From the NCBI GenBank assembly GCA_017396825.1, contig JAFQKR010000068.1, positions 1 to 38,163 of the forward strand: 38,163 bases of DNA. Reading direction: 5' to 3'. Under the pieces are notes generated by a model. That model saw only the letters and a program-made list of their open reading frames with translations. It was not told the origin of the DNA and did no database searches. The stretch comes from Clostridia bacterium. GTDB lineage: Bacteria; Bacillota; Clostridia; Oscillospirales; CAG-382. The stretch's first letter is position 1. Each line of letters begins with the position of its first letter. The translations under genes were made by a program, and so were the position numbers. This document shows, piece by piece, positions 23,723-32,800 of this stretch.

Positions 23723-25381
23723 ATGGATTACACAAAACTTGCTGATTTACTGTTCCCCGATGTTGATAAAGATACCGAGTATTACGAGGCTATGTATCCC
23801 GCACGCGAGTTGCCTGAGGGTGCGGTTGTAACCCGCTTTGCCCCCAGTCCTACGGGCTTCGTTCATTTCGGCGGTCTTTTTCCCGTGCTTGTTTGCGAAA
23901 GACTTGCACATCAAAGCGGAGGTGTTTTTTATCTCAGAATAGAGGATACCGACTCCAAGCGTGAGGTAGAGGGAGCGGAAAACGATATAATAAAGGCTTT
24001 TGAGGATTTTGGCGTAAGGTTTGACGAAAGCGTTGTTCATGGTGGCAGCTACGGTCCTTACAGACAAAGCGACCGCCGCGCTATATACCGCGCTTATGCA
24101 AAAAAACTTGTTTCCGAGGGAAAGGCTTATCCTTGCTTCTGTTCCGCAGAGGAGCTTTCTGCCCTTCGCGAAAAGCAGGAGGCGGCAAAGGTTGTTCCCG
24201 GCTATTACGGCGAATACGTAAAGTGCCGCGATCTTACCATAGAGCAGGTTCAAGAAAACCTTAAGGCAGGCAAGCCCTTCGTTCTTCGTTTCAAATCCTT
24301 CGGCAACAGCAATAATAAAATAAAGTTTACCGACCTTGTTAAGGGTACCATAGAGGTAACCGAAAACGATATAGACCACGTTCTTTTGAAGAGCGACGGT
24401 ATGCCTACTTATCACCTCGCCCATGCGGTAGACGACCATCTTATGCACACCACCCACGTGGTTAGAGGCGAGGAATGGCTGTCCAGTCTTCCTTATCATA
24501 TTCAGCTTTTCTCCGCTTTCGGATTCAAGCTTCCAAAGTACCTGCACATATCTCAGCTTATGCGTCTTGCTGAGGTTGAGGAGGACGGTGTTGTGAAGCA
24601 GGTTAAGAAAAAGCTTTCCAAGCGTGACAAGGGCGCAGGCCTTACCTCCTATATCAGCGAAGGTTATGCTCCCGAATGTGTTACCGAATATGTGCTTACT
24701 CTGCTTAATTCCAACTTTGAGGAATGGCGCCGTGCCAATCCCGACGCTCCTCTCTCCGAGTTCAAATTCGCTATAAAAAAGATGAGCGCATCCGGCTCTC
24801 TCTTTGACCTCAAAAAGCTGGCGGACGTTAGTAAAAACGTTCTCTCCCGTCTCAGCGCAGATGAGATATATGCAAGGCTTGTTCGTTGGACTGCGGAGTA
24901 TGACGGTGAGTTTAATGCCCTTCTTACTGCGGATGAGGCTTATGCAAAGCGTATTCTTGCCATAGGTCGTGGCGGAGCAAAGCCCAGAAAGGACTTTGCT
25001 TTGTATAGCGAGGTTAAGGGCTATATGGGCTTTTTCTATGACGTTTATTTCTCTTATATAGACTCTGTTCCGGATAATTTTGCCAAGGCTGACATCAAAA
25101 AGGCAATAGAGCTGTTTATGGAAAGTTATGACGAAAACGACGACCAGCCCACTTGGTTTGCAAAAATAAAGGACGTGGCTGCCGCCATAGGCTACAGCCC
25201 CGATATCAAGGCTTACAAGGCTAATCCCGAGCAGTTTGGCGGCCACGTTGGCGATGTTAGTATGTTCCTTCGCGTAGCCGTAACGGGCAAGACCAACAGC
25301 CCCGATATGTTCGAGGTTATGGCGATACTTGGCAAGGAAAGAGTTTTTGCACGTCTTAAATCCTTTGCGGATATGATGTAA
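23723..25381 (+). CDS. gltX: Glutamyl-tRNA synthetase
   Basis: This 552-residue class I synthetase charges tRNA-Glu. The HIGH-type motif is PSPTGFVHFGG (41-51) and the KMSKS-type motif is KLSKR (297-301). LRIEDTDSKR and the HVVRGEEWLSS segment confirm the GluRS/GlnRS group. I chose the ATG at 23723 with its GGGAGGA site. An in-frame ATG at 23600 would run through the promoter. Even so, the protein carries about 30 more residues before PSPTG than standard bacterial GluRS (about 480-500 residues in total). The N-terminus DYTKLADLLFPDVDKDTEYYEAMYP is the unusual part. It is the first gene of a run with glnS 11 bases downstream. Confidence 0.93.
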   Translation: MDYTKLADLLFPDVDKDTEYYEAMYPARELPEGAVVTRFAPSPTGFVHFGGLFPVLVCERLAHQSGGVFYLRIEDTDSKREVEGAENDIIKAFEDFGVRFDESVVHGGSYGPYRQSDRRAIYRAYAKKLVSEGKAYPCFCSAEELSALREKQEAAKVVPGYYGEYVKCRDLTIEQVQENLKAGKPFVLRFKSFGNSNNKIKFTDLVKGTIEVTENDIDHVLLKSDGMPTYHLAHAVDDHLMHTTHVVRGEEWLSSLPYHIQLFSAFGFKLPKYLHISQLMRLAEVEEDGVVKQVKKKLSKRDKGAGLTSYISEGYAPECVTEYVLTLLNSNFEEWRRANPDAPLSEFKFAIKKMSASGSLFDLKKLADVSKNVLSRLSADEIYARLVRWTAEYDGEFNALLTADEAYAKRILAIGRGGAKPRKDFALYSEVKGYMGFFYDVYFSYIDSVPDNFAKADIKKAIELFMESYDENDDQPTWFAKIKDVAAAIGYSPDIKAYKANPEQFGGHVGDVSMFLRVAVTGKTNSPDMFEVMAILGKERVFARLKSFADMM

Positions 25382-25392
25382 GGAGTGTCAGT

Positions 25393-27054
25393 ATGGAAAA
25401 CACAAGCAACTATTTGTTTGATATAATTGAAAGCGATTTAGCGGAGGGCAGGGTAGAGAAGGTTCACACCCGCTTTCCTCCGGAGCCTAACGGTTGTCTC
25501 CATATAGGCAGTGCCAAGGCTATATGCATAAATTACAGCGCGGCTAAGAAGTTTGGCGGTAAGTTTAATCTTCGTTATGATGACACTAACCCATCAAAAG
25601 AGGATGACAGCTACGTTAAGTCTATCTACGAGGACCTTTTGTGGCTTGGCGCGGTTCCCGATAACGTGCTTTACGGCTCCGATTATTTTGAAAAGTGCTA
25701 TGAGTATGCGGTTCTTCTCATTAAGAAGGGGCTTGCGTATGTTTGTGACCTTAACGCTGAAGAAATGCGCGCTTACCGAGGCACTCTTACCGAGCCCGGT
25801 AAGGAAAGCCCTTACCGCAATCGTAGTGTAGAGGAAAATCTTGAACTGTTTGAGCGCATGAAGAACGGCGAGTTTGAGGACGGGGCCTGCACTCTTCGTG
25901 CTAAGATAGATATGTCCTCCCCCAACATGAACCTTCGTGACCCTGCAATATACCGTATTCTTCACGTTAACCATCACAGACAGGGGAATAAGTGGTGTAT
26001 TTATCCCCTTTACGACTATGCCCATCCCATTCAGGATGCTCTGGAGGGTATAACCCACTCCATGTGTTCTATTGAGTTTGAAAACCACCGTCCTCTTTAC
26101 GACTGGGTGGTTGAGAATATAGGCTTTGACGTGCCTCCTCATCAGTATGAGTTTGCCCGTCTTAACGTTACCAACACCGTTATGAGTAAGCGCTATCTTC
26201 GTAAATTGGTGGAGGAAGGTTTTGTAGACGGTTGGGACGACCCTCGTATGCCTACCTTGTCCGGTCTTCGCCGCAGAGGATACACTCCCTCCAGCATTTT
26301 CAGCTTTGTTGAAAAGGCAGGCGTTGCAAAAAATTTCAGCATTGTAGATATTGCTCTTCTTGAGCATTGCCTCAGAGACGAGCTTAACTCCACCGCACTC
26401 CGCAGAATAGCGATTCTTGATCCCGTTAAGCTTATAATTGATAACTATCCCGAGGATAAGACGGAGTATTTTCCGGTGTCCAACAATCCTAACGACGAAA
26501 CTGCGGGTACCAGAGAGGTTGCCTTTACTAAGGAGCTTTATATTGACCGCAATGACTTTTCTCTTACTCCTCCCCCAAAGTATTTCCGTCTTAAGCCCGA
26601 CGGGGAAGTAAGACTGATGGGCGCTTACATCGTTAAGTATAATGGTGTTGAGCAGGATGAGGACGGTAACGTTACCGCCATTCACTGTGATGCAGACCTG
26701 GTAAGCCGTAACGGTATGCCTTTTGACGGCAGAAAGGTAAAGGGTACTATCCATTGGGTTTCCGCTTCTAATTGTATTGAAGCAGATGTAAGGCTTTACG
26801 ATAAACTGTTCAACATCGAAAACACCGGCGCTATTCCGGAGGATAAAACCTATGACGATTATCTTAACCCCGAAAGCGTAAAGGTTTGCACCGGCTGTAA
26901 GCTTGAAAAAGCCCTTGCCGATGCCAAGGCGGGAGAAAAGTTCCAGTTTGTTCGTACCGGCTACTTCTGCAAGGACACAAAGAACGAAAACGTGTTTAAC
27001 CTTACGGTAGAACTTAAGGATTCAAAGCCCGTAAACCAGCTTACAAAGCAGTAA
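25393..27054 (+). CDS. glnS: Glutaminyl-tRNA synthetase
   Basis: This 553-residue class I synthetase charges tRNA-Gln directly. The HIGH motif is in PPEPNGCLHIGSAK (HIGS 37-40) and the KMSKS motif is VMSKR (MSKR 264-267). The GlnRS-specific stretch VDGWDDPRMPTLSGLRRRGYTP and the C-terminal beta-barrel anticodon region (about 340-553) are complete. Its presence means this organism need not rely only on the GatCAB transamidation route for Gln-tRNA. It lies 11 bases after gltX with a GGAG site. Confidence 0.95.
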   Translation: MENTSNYLFDIIESDLAEGRVEKVHTRFPPEPNGCLHIGSAKAICINYSAAKKFGGKFNLRYDDTNPSKEDDSYVKSIYEDLLWLGAVPDNVLYGSDYFEKCYEYAVLLIKKGLAYVCDLNAEEMRAYRGTLTEPGKESPYRNRSVEENLELFERMKNGEFEDGACTLRAKIDMSSPNMNLRDPAIYRILHVNHHRQGNKWCIYPLYDYAHPIQDALEGITHSMCSIEFENHRPLYDWVVENIGFDVPPHQYEFARLNVTNTVMSKRYLRKLVEEGFVDGWDDPRMPTLSGLRRRGYTPSSIFSFVEKAGVAKNFSIVDIALLEHCLRDELNSTALRRIAILDPVKLIIDNYPEDKTEYFPVSNNPNDETAGTREVAFTKELYIDRNDFSLTPPPKYFRLKPDGEVRLMGAYIVKYNGVEQDEDGNVTAIHCDADLVSRNGMPFDGRKVKGTIHWVSASNCIEADVRLYDKLFNIENTGAIPEDKTYDDYLNPESVKVCTGCKLEKALADAKAGEKFQFVRTGYFCKDTKNENVFNLTVELKDSKPVNQLTKQ

Positions 27055-27075
27055 TCGAAAGCAGGTGCTGTTTCT

Positions 27076-27630
27076 TTGAATATGCTACTTGATTTGTTCC
27101 TTACCTACGCCAAGATAGGCGCCATGACCTTTGGCGGCGGTTACGCTATGCTTCCTATTTTAAAAAGGGAGATAGTAGAGCGTAAAAAGTGGGTAACGGA
27201 AGCAGATATAATAGACTGTTATGCCATCGGCCAATGCACCCCGGGTGTTATTGCGGTTAATGCTGCGACCTTGATAGGCTATCAAAAAAAAGGTGTTCTT
27301 GGCAGTCTTTGCGCTACACTTGGCGTTATAACACCGCCTATGCTGATAATAATGTCCATAGCGACCGTGTTGCAGGCTTTTAGCGAAAACGTATACGTTC
27401 AGCACGCTTTGGCGGGGATGAACGTTGCTATCTGCGCGGTTATAGCCCTTACGGTGTTTAACCTTATGAAAAAAACGTGGAAGGATATCCCCAGCGTGGT
27501 TATTGGCCTTTCGGTATTAGGGCTTACTCTTGCTTTTGGTGTTCCCACTGTCATAGTGGTTGTTTGCGCTGCTACAGTAGGTATAGTTATGTCCACCCTG
27601 AAAAACAGAAAAAAAGGAGGAGATAACTGA
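27076..27630 (+). CDS. CHR-family (ChrA-like) transporter, half protein 1
   Basis: This 184-residue membrane protein has one CHR domain: FGGGYAMLPILKREIVERKKWVTEADIIDCYAIGQCTPGVIAVNAATLIGYQ. Short CHR proteins occur as adjacent pairs that together make a full transporter. The family is named for chromate export, but the natural substrate in anaerobes is not established. A TTG start at 27076 fits the AGGTG site at 27063-27067 better than the ATG at 27082. It overlaps the partner gene by one base (TGATG). Confidence 0.88.
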   Translation: MNMLLDLFLTYAKIGAMTFGGGYAMLPILKREIVERKKWVTEADIIDCYAIGQCTPGVIAVNAATLIGYQKKGVLGSLCATLGVITPPMLIIMSIATVLQAFSENVYVQHALAGMNVAICAVIALTVFNLMKKTWKDIPSVVIGLSVLGLTLAFGVPTVIVVVCAATVGIVMSTLKNRKKGGDN

Positions 27631-28202
27631 TGCCGACTTTGCTTGCGTGCTTTTGGGAGTTCTTTAAAACGGGTCTTTTTGCCGTCGGCGGCGGTCTTGC
27701 CACCATTCCTTTTTTACAGGAGATGGCGGAAAAGCATCCCGATTGGTTTACAAAAGAGGAGCTTACCAATTTTATCGCTATATCCGAGTCTACGCCGGGG
27801 CCTATCGGTATAAACATTGCAACCTACGCGGGCTATAAAATATACGGCCCCTTGGGTTCTATCGTTTGTACTTTTTCCTTGGTGCTTCCTTCGTTTTTGA
27901 TAATACTCCTTGTGGCAAAGGCTCTTGATAAATTCAAGACCAATTCAATAGTGCAGGGGGCTTTCGGCGGTATCCGCCCCGCAACAACGTCTCTCATTCT
28001 TGCGGCGGTGCTTTCAACCTTTGCCGAGGTGCTTATCGATTTAGGCGCCATAAATTCGGTTAAAACCTTCTTCACCTCCATAGACCCCATGGCGGTAGGT
28101 CTTTTTGCGGCGATACTTATAGCTGCCGCGTTTTTGAAAAAACTGCACCCGATAGTGTTTATAGCGACAGGTGCGGTGGCGGGCATTGTTTTCCAAATGT
28201 AA
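27630..28202 (+). CDS. CHR-family (ChrA-like) transporter, half protein 2
   Basis: This 190-residue membrane protein has the second CHR domain: GLFAVGGGLATIPFLQEMAEKHPDWFTKEELTNFIAISESTPGPIGINIATYAGY. It is translationally coupled to the first half (ATG overlaps TGA, with an AGGAGG site just upstream). Together the two halves equal a long-chain ChrA in size. About five to six membrane segments are visible. Confidence 0.88.
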   Translation: MPTLLACFWEFFKTGLFAVGGGLATIPFLQEMAEKHPDWFTKEELTNFIAISESTPGPIGINIATYAGYKIYGPLGSIVCTFSLVLPSFLIILLVAKALDKFKTNSIVQGAFGGIRPATTSLILAAVLSTFAEVLIDLGAINSVKTFFTSIDPMAVGLFAAILIAAAFLKKLHPIVFIATGAVAGIVFQM

Positions 28203-28243
28203 AAAAGCATCTTAAATAATTCCTTAGATAAGGAGACTGTTAT

Positions 28244-29614
28244 ATGAATAGAATAGACCCTCGTTTTTCCGAAATTTCACCGGAGATAGAAGAGCTCGCA
28301 AAGCTTTCAATAGAAAATAGTAATATTCCCAACGAGCTTTACGCCAAATATGACGTAAAGCGCGGTCTGCGTGATATTAGCGGTAAGGGTGTACTTACCG
28401 GCCTTACAGAGATCGCAGAGGTCCATTCCTATACGATCCGTGACTACGAGTCAGTTCCCTGCGAAGGTAAGCTGTTTTATCGTGGCATCGATATGGAAGA
28501 TATCGTGGACGGCTTCCTTGATGATGACCGTCCTGGTTTTGAAGAAACTACATATCTTCTTTTGTTCGGCAACCTTCCCACCAGAGAACAGCTTGACGGC
28601 TTTAACAAACTTTTAGGCAGCTATCGCAGGCTTCCTACTAACTTCGTTCGTGACGTAATAATGAAGGCTACCAGCCGAGATATGATGAATATGTTGGCTA
28701 AGAGCATACTTACGTTGTATTCCTATGATGCAAATGCTGATGATATCAGTATTGCCAATGTGCTTCGTCAGTCCTTGGAACTTATATCCATATTTCCGAT
28801 GCTTGTAGTTTACGGCTATCAGGCTTATTCCTATTATCACGATAATCAAAGCCTTGTTATACATACTCCCAGCCCCACGTTATCAACGGCAGAAAACTTT
28901 TTGCGTTTTCTTCGCGGTGAAAACAACTACACTAAGCTTGAGGTAAAGCTTTTGGATATAGCCTTGGTGCTTCACGCTGACCACGGCGGCGGCAACAACT
29001 CTACCTTCACTACAAGGGTTGTAACCTCCACAGGCACTGATACCTATTCTGCAATAACTGCTGCAGTAGGTGCTTTAAAGGGACCTAAGCATGGCGGTGC
29101 AAACGTTAAGGTAGTTGGTATGTTTGAGGATCTGATGGAAAAGGTTTCCAACTGGGAAGATGATGATGAGATTTCCGAATATCTTAAAAAACTGTTACAT
29201 AAGGAGGCCTACGATAAAGCCGGTCTTATTTACGGTATGGGCCATGCGGTTTATTCACTTTCCGACCCTCGCGCAAGGGTTTTCAAGCGTGTTGTTAAGG
29301 ATCTTGCCATCGAAAAGGGCAAGGAAAAGGAGTTTGCTCTTTATGATAGAGTAGAACGCCTTGCGCCCCAAATAATCGCTAACGAAAGACAAATTTATAA
29401 GGGTATCAGCGCAAACGTTGACTTTTACAGTGGCTTTGCATACAGTATGCTTGGTATCCCCAAGGAGCTTTATACGCCTCTCTTTGCGGTATCCCGTATA
29501 TCAGGTTGGTGCGCTCACCGTATGGAGGAGCTTATTAACGCAAGTAAGATAATACGCCCTGCTTTCAAAAACGTTTCCAAGCGCAGAGCCTATACCCCTA
29601 TTGAGGATCGCTAA
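28244..29614 (+). CDS. gltA: Citrate (Si)-synthase
   Basis: This 456-residue enzyme condenses acetyl-CoA and oxaloacetate to citrate, the first step toward 2-oxoglutarate and glutamate. The catalytic residues are H244 in HADHGGGNNSTF, H334 in YGMGHAVYSLSDPRA, and D393 in NVDFYSGFAY. The N-terminal extension of about 60 residues (IDPRFSEISPEIEELAKLS...) is helical and typical of the clostridial type. The ATG follows AAGGAGA. It lies 41 bases after the CHR pair in the gltX-glnS run. That places glutamate-precursor synthesis with Glu/Gln-tRNA charging. Methylcitrate synthase activity cannot be ruled out. Confidence 0.92.
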   Translation: MNRIDPRFSEISPEIEELAKLSIENSNIPNELYAKYDVKRGLRDISGKGVLTGLTEIAEVHSYTIRDYESVPCEGKLFYRGIDMEDIVDGFLDDDRPGFEETTYLLLFGNLPTREQLDGFNKLLGSYRRLPTNFVRDVIMKATSRDMMNMLAKSILTLYSYDANADDISIANVLRQSLELISIFPMLVVYGYQAYSYYHDNQSLVIHTPSPTLSTAENFLRFLRGENNYTKLEVKLLDIALVLHADHGGGNNSTFTTRVVTSTGTDTYSAITAAVGALKGPKHGGANVKVVGMFEDLMEKVSNWEDDDEISEYLKKLLHKEAYDKAGLIYGMGHAVYSLSDPRARVFKRVVKDLAIEKGKEKEFALYDRVERLAPQIIANERQIYKGISANVDFYSGFAYSMLGIPKELYTPLFAVSRISGWCAHRMEELINASKIIRPAFKNVSKRRAYTPIEDR

Positions 29615-29645
29615 ATAGTAAACTTTGAAGATTTTGAGGTGCATT

Positions 29646-29993
29646 ATGAATAAAGTTCAACAACGTTGGTTTGAGGAAGGTTATTGCGATGAACGCGGTG
29701 CTGCTTTTTGTGCAAACGCGACTCGCCTGCCGGACGGAAATTTTGGTATAGTTTGTCTTTGTGTTAAGGGCAATGTCTTGTCGATTTACGATGTGGATAT
29801 GAGGAACAACATAAAAGAACTGCTGTTCAACGTGAACCTTAATCAGATCGAAGGGCTCAAAATTCGCGCCGGTATCTTTTCTCAAAAGCTTTATTTTGTT
29901 TACAACGGCGGAGAGTTTTGCTTTACAAATTTTATAGGTGTAAAGCCCGCTCTTAAGGTTTTGGAAGAGGAAAGCGCAAAAAATAGAATTTAA
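29646..29993 (+). CDS. Small protein of unknown function
   Basis: This 115-residue soluble protein has no recognised motif: NKVQQRWFEEGYCDERGAAFCANATRLPDGNFGIVCLCVKGNVLSIYDVDM. Its strand-rich pattern resembles a PH-like or YokE-type fold, but I cannot confirm that. I chose the ATG at 29646 with a GAGGT site at 29636-29640, over a TTG at 29625. It is last in the gltX run and is followed by a terminator. Confidence 0.7.
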   Translation: MNKVQQRWFEEGYCDERGAAFCANATRLPDGNFGIVCLCVKGNVLSIYDVDMRNNIKELLFNVNLNQIEGLKIRAGIFSQKLYFVYNGGEFCFTNFIGVKPALKVLEEESAKNRI

Positions 29994-30020
29994 TCGTTAA
30001 GTTCATCGGTGCGTTAATTT

Positions 30021-30056
30021 CGCCCCGCAAATCTTTTGGTTTGTGGGGCGTTTTTT
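30021..30056 (+). terminator. Terminator of the gltX-glnS-citrate synthase run
   Basis: CGCCCCGCAAA (30021-30031) pairs with TTTGTGGGGCG (30040-30050, one G-T pair) and is followed by six T residues. Confidence 0.9.
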
Positions 30057-30057
30057 C

Positions 30058-30086
30058 TTGCAATACCGCGCGGTGTGTGATAAAAT
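30058..30086 (+). promoter_or_regulatory. Promoter of the 30127-35996 gene run
   Basis: TTGCAA (30058-30063), a 17-bp spacer and TAAAAT (30081-30086) start immediately after the upstream terminator, 40 bases before the next start codon. Confidence 0.8.
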
Positions 30087-30126
30087 ACAATATGTATATT
30101 TGTATTTGGATGGGTAAATATAGTTT

Positions 30127-31200
30127 ATGAAACGTATATTTGTTTTTGTGCTTATGCTTATAACGCTTTTTTCTGTGGCAACCTCCTTCGCGAGTGCTGA
30201 AGAGAATGGTGAAAAAGGGGAACGTTTTGCGCTTCTTGATATAGACTCCGGCGCGTCTATGGGAAACGTAAACTATTTCGTTTTGCGTCCCGTTATGGAG
30301 TATGATAACAGAGAGGGCATCGCGGTAGATACCATGTTTGACGGTGTGATCTTTTCCGTAAATACACCCCCTGTTAATGGCAATGACGCGGAAAACATAA
30401 TAAGCACGCTTTTTAAAAACGGCACTTGTATTCCTGCCGCTGAGACCGTGGCGGGTGAGATGAAAGAAGACGGATTCTTGGATAAAGAATTCCTTTATCC
30501 CATTTACGTTACTGTTCCTTACGTTGGTGTTGCTTTTGGGACGACGGAGGAAAAAGAAGGCTTTTGCGAGTATTATATTGATACTCTTGTAAGCGTTTTT
30601 AACGGCAAAAATTATAAAAACATAGCCTTGGTGGGTATATATCTCAGCGTTGATTATGATGCTGATCCAACCCTGCGCGCTTTTTGTGTTAATAAAGCAG
30701 GCGAAAAGGAGCTTGTTTCGCTTGCATCTACTGCCGTTAATAGTGATATAAAGGGCGCAAAGACTTTTGCTGCAAACAAAAAAATCAAGGACCAGCTATC
30801 CTCTAACGCTTTAAATGGCTATACTCTGACCTTGAACGGTGTCCCCGAGGACGAGAATACGGCTCCCGGTGACGACCTTGTTTCGGATTATAATGCTTTA
30901 AGATATGAAAAAGTCGGCGGTGCAGATTTGATTTTTAAGTTCAGAGCGTATAACGATTTGTACGATTGCGCCTCTGCTATCGAGAACACCGTCCCTAACG
31001 AACGCGCAAGGGAAGCCTACGACCTTGTAAAGGAGATAATTGATTGCGCTTTCGATGAGGACTTTGTTCCGGTTGAAAAGCCGTCTTCACGAAGCGATTG
31101 GCTTTATTACGTTGGCGCAGTTTTTGCTCTCTTAGGCAGTGCAGGTATCCTTTACGTTGTGTATGTGTTTATCAGGAAAGGCAAAAGTGATGGAAAATAA
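30127..31200 (+). CDS. Secreted protein with C-terminal membrane anchor (possibly DUF4855-like)
   Basis: This 357-residue protein has a signal peptide (MKRIFVFVLMLITLFSVATSFASA, cleavage near 24) and a C-terminal transmembrane helix (about 328-348) followed by IRKGKSDGK. The bulk is therefore extracellular and anchored. The region VLRPVMEYDNREGIAVDTMFDGVIFS ... PIYVTVPYVG ... LVGIYLSVDYDADP vaguely follows the DUF4855 layout (a 'FDG(F/V)' segment, then a '(I/V)PY' strand, then a 'GIY' strand). I give this with low confidence. The last 11 bases overlap the next gene. Confidence 0.72.
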   Translation: MKRIFVFVLMLITLFSVATSFASAEENGEKGERFALLDIDSGASMGNVNYFVLRPVMEYDNREGIAVDTMFDGVIFSVNTPPVNGNDAENIISTLFKNGTCIPAAETVAGEMKEDGFLDKEFLYPIYVTVPYVGVAFGTTEEKEGFCEYYIDTLVSVFNGKNYKNIALVGIYLSVDYDADPTLRAFCVNKAGEKELVSLASTAVNSDIKGAKTFAANKKIKDQLSSNALNGYTLTLNGVPEDENTAPGDDLVSDYNALRYEKVGGADLIFKFRAYNDLYDCASAIENTVPNERAREAYDLVKEIIDCAFDEDFVPVEKPSSRSDWLYYVGAVFALLGSAGILYVVYVFIRKGKSDGK

Positions 31201-31822
31201 TAAGCAAAGGGAAAAACAGAAACTAAAAGGCTTTTTGAAAATAGTTATAATTGCTTTCGCAGTATTACTTTTAATTTTGGTTGTACTGTTCCTTTTGGAT
31301 AAATCATTGAAAGATGTAGATAAAAAGGACTATACGGACAAGGACGAGAGTATATATTATTTTTCCGCGGATTACGATGCTGACCCCCTTGATGATGAGG
31401 TCTACGCCGCAAAAAACAGAGACATAATGTTCACTGACCATGCAGGTAACGGTGAGCCATTGACAGCGCAAGAAGACGGTAAGGGTGTCAAGGCTTTGTT
31501 TTACGATTATTTTACCGCCCTTATGACAGGCGACAGCGTTTCACATTCCGCCCTTCTCACAGAAAACTATAAAACACATTTTGAAATTCAGGAAAAATTC
31601 ACTCCGCAAAAGGTGTACGATATAAGTATAAAATTCCTTACGGGTGGAAACGCCGACGGCAATTATATCGAAAGATATCAGGTGACCTATAAAATATATA
31701 AAAACGATGGCACTTACCGTGCTGATGTTGGTTCTAACGTTGCAAAAATTATGGTGTTTGAGGTAACGACCGAAAATGGCCGCACTATGATAAACTCCAT
31801 AGTTCCTATGAATATAAAGTAA
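31190..31822 (+). CDS. Single-pass membrane protein of unknown function
   Basis: This 210-residue protein has a Lys/Glu-rich cytoplasmic head, one membrane helix (about 15-36, FLKIVIIAFAVLLLILVVLFLL) and an extracellular domain of about 170 residues. No known family is recognised. The segment SADYDADPLDDEV shares DYDADP with the preceding protein. The chosen ATG at 31190 has an AGGAAAGG site and overlaps the upstream gene by 11 bases. A longer reading from 31139 lies inside the neighbour and lacks a ribosome site. Confidence 0.75.
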   Translation: MENNKQREKQKLKGFLKIVIIAFAVLLLILVVLFLLDKSLKDVDKKDYTDKDESIYYFSADYDADPLDDEVYAAKNRDIMFTDHAGNGEPLTAQEDGKGVKALFYDYFTALMTGDSVSHSALLTENYKTHFEIQEKFTPQKVYDISIKFLTGGNADGNYIERYQVTYKIYKNDGTYRADVGSNVAKIMVFEVTTENGRTMINSIVPMNIK

Positions 31823-31835
31823 AAGGAGAACAGTT

Positions 31836-32795
31836 ATGAAATTTACCGATTTTGAAAACAGCGTGAAGGAATGTGTTGATATTTGGAACAGCTATGTAAA
31901 CGATGGCGACGTTGTGTTCAAGCCTTTGGATGAGGAAAAGTTTACCAAACTGTTTTTTGAGCCCACGGGCTATGAAAAGGTTTCCGCTTTAATAAAGGAC
32001 GAAACAGGCGTGCTTGGCTTCGGCTTCGCAAACTATGCCAAGGGCGGTATAGGTGCATACATATCTTATATAGGCGTTCGCAAGGATTCTGTACGCAAGG
32101 GTATAGGCTCTAGGGTGCTTAAGTCCCTTGAGGAGGCTCTTGTAGAGGAAAATCCCGCTCTTGAGAAGATAGAACTTGTATTCTTCAATCCCTGCCAGCT
32201 TCCTTGGTTTATTCCCTCCGTTGCTCCCCACGATCATCCCGGTACTCCCGGTGTAGATATGAAGAGCAGTGCATACCCTTTCTTTGCAAAGCATGGATAT
32301 GTGGATTACGCTATCCAAAACGCTTATTATCTTCCCCTTGAGAAGTACGAATATCCTGAAGATATCGTTAAAAGAATAGACGGCCTTAAGGAAAAGGATA
32401 TTGAGATATGCTATTATGATAACGACCGTCACTACGGTTTTCCCGAGTTTTTCGATAATATCAAAAACGAGGGTTGGCGCAAGCAGGTTCTCTCTCAGCT
32501 TGACAAGGATATAGTTATAGCCGCTCATAACGGCAAGGTAGTGGGCTATACGGGTCCTCTTACAGTTTCGCCGGAGGGTAGGGGTATGTTCTGCGGTATA
32601 GGCGTTCACACCGAGTACAGACAGCACGGTATAGGTAAGATTCTTTTCGCCTCCTTGTGCAAGGGCCTTTCCGAAAAGGGTGCGTGCTATATGTCTTTAT
32701 TCACCGGCACCACAAATCCCGCAAGAAACATTTATGAAGGCGCAGGCTTTAATATAGTACGTACCTTTGCAGATATGCGTAAGGTTTTAAAGTAA
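31836..32795 (+). CDS. Tandem GNAT-family N-acetyltransferase
   Basis: This 319-residue protein has two acetyltransferase domains. Each has the acetyl-CoA-binding motif A: YIGVRKDSVRKGIGSRVLKSLEEAL in the first half and IGVHTEYRQHGIGKILFASL in the second. The second half ends with the usual NPARNIYEGAGF motif B. Such tandem GNATs include mycothiol-synthase-like enzymes, but mycothiol is not expected here. The substrate is unknown. It starts 13 bases after the previous gene with AAAGGAG. Confidence 0.88.
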   Translation: MKFTDFENSVKECVDIWNSYVNDGDVVFKPLDEEKFTKLFFEPTGYEKVSALIKDETGVLGFGFANYAKGGIGAYISYIGVRKDSVRKGIGSRVLKSLEEALVEENPALEKIELVFFNPCQLPWFIPSVAPHDHPGTPGVDMKSSAYPFFAKHGYVDYAIQNAYYLPLEKYEYPEDIVKRIDGLKEKDIEICYYDNDRHYGFPEFFDNIKNEGWRKQVLSQLDKDIVIAAHNGKVVGYTGPLTVSPEGRGMFCGIGVHTEYRQHGIGKILFASLCKGLSEKGACYMSLFTGTTNPARNIYEGAGFNIVRTFADMRKVLK

Positions 32796-32800
32796 GATAA

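Noticed and set aside
23747..25246. A 499-codon minus-strand frame opposite gltX, and similar ones opposite glnS, the aldolase and the phosphofructokinase
   Set aside because: All are shadows of well-identified enzymes and lack start signals or motifs.
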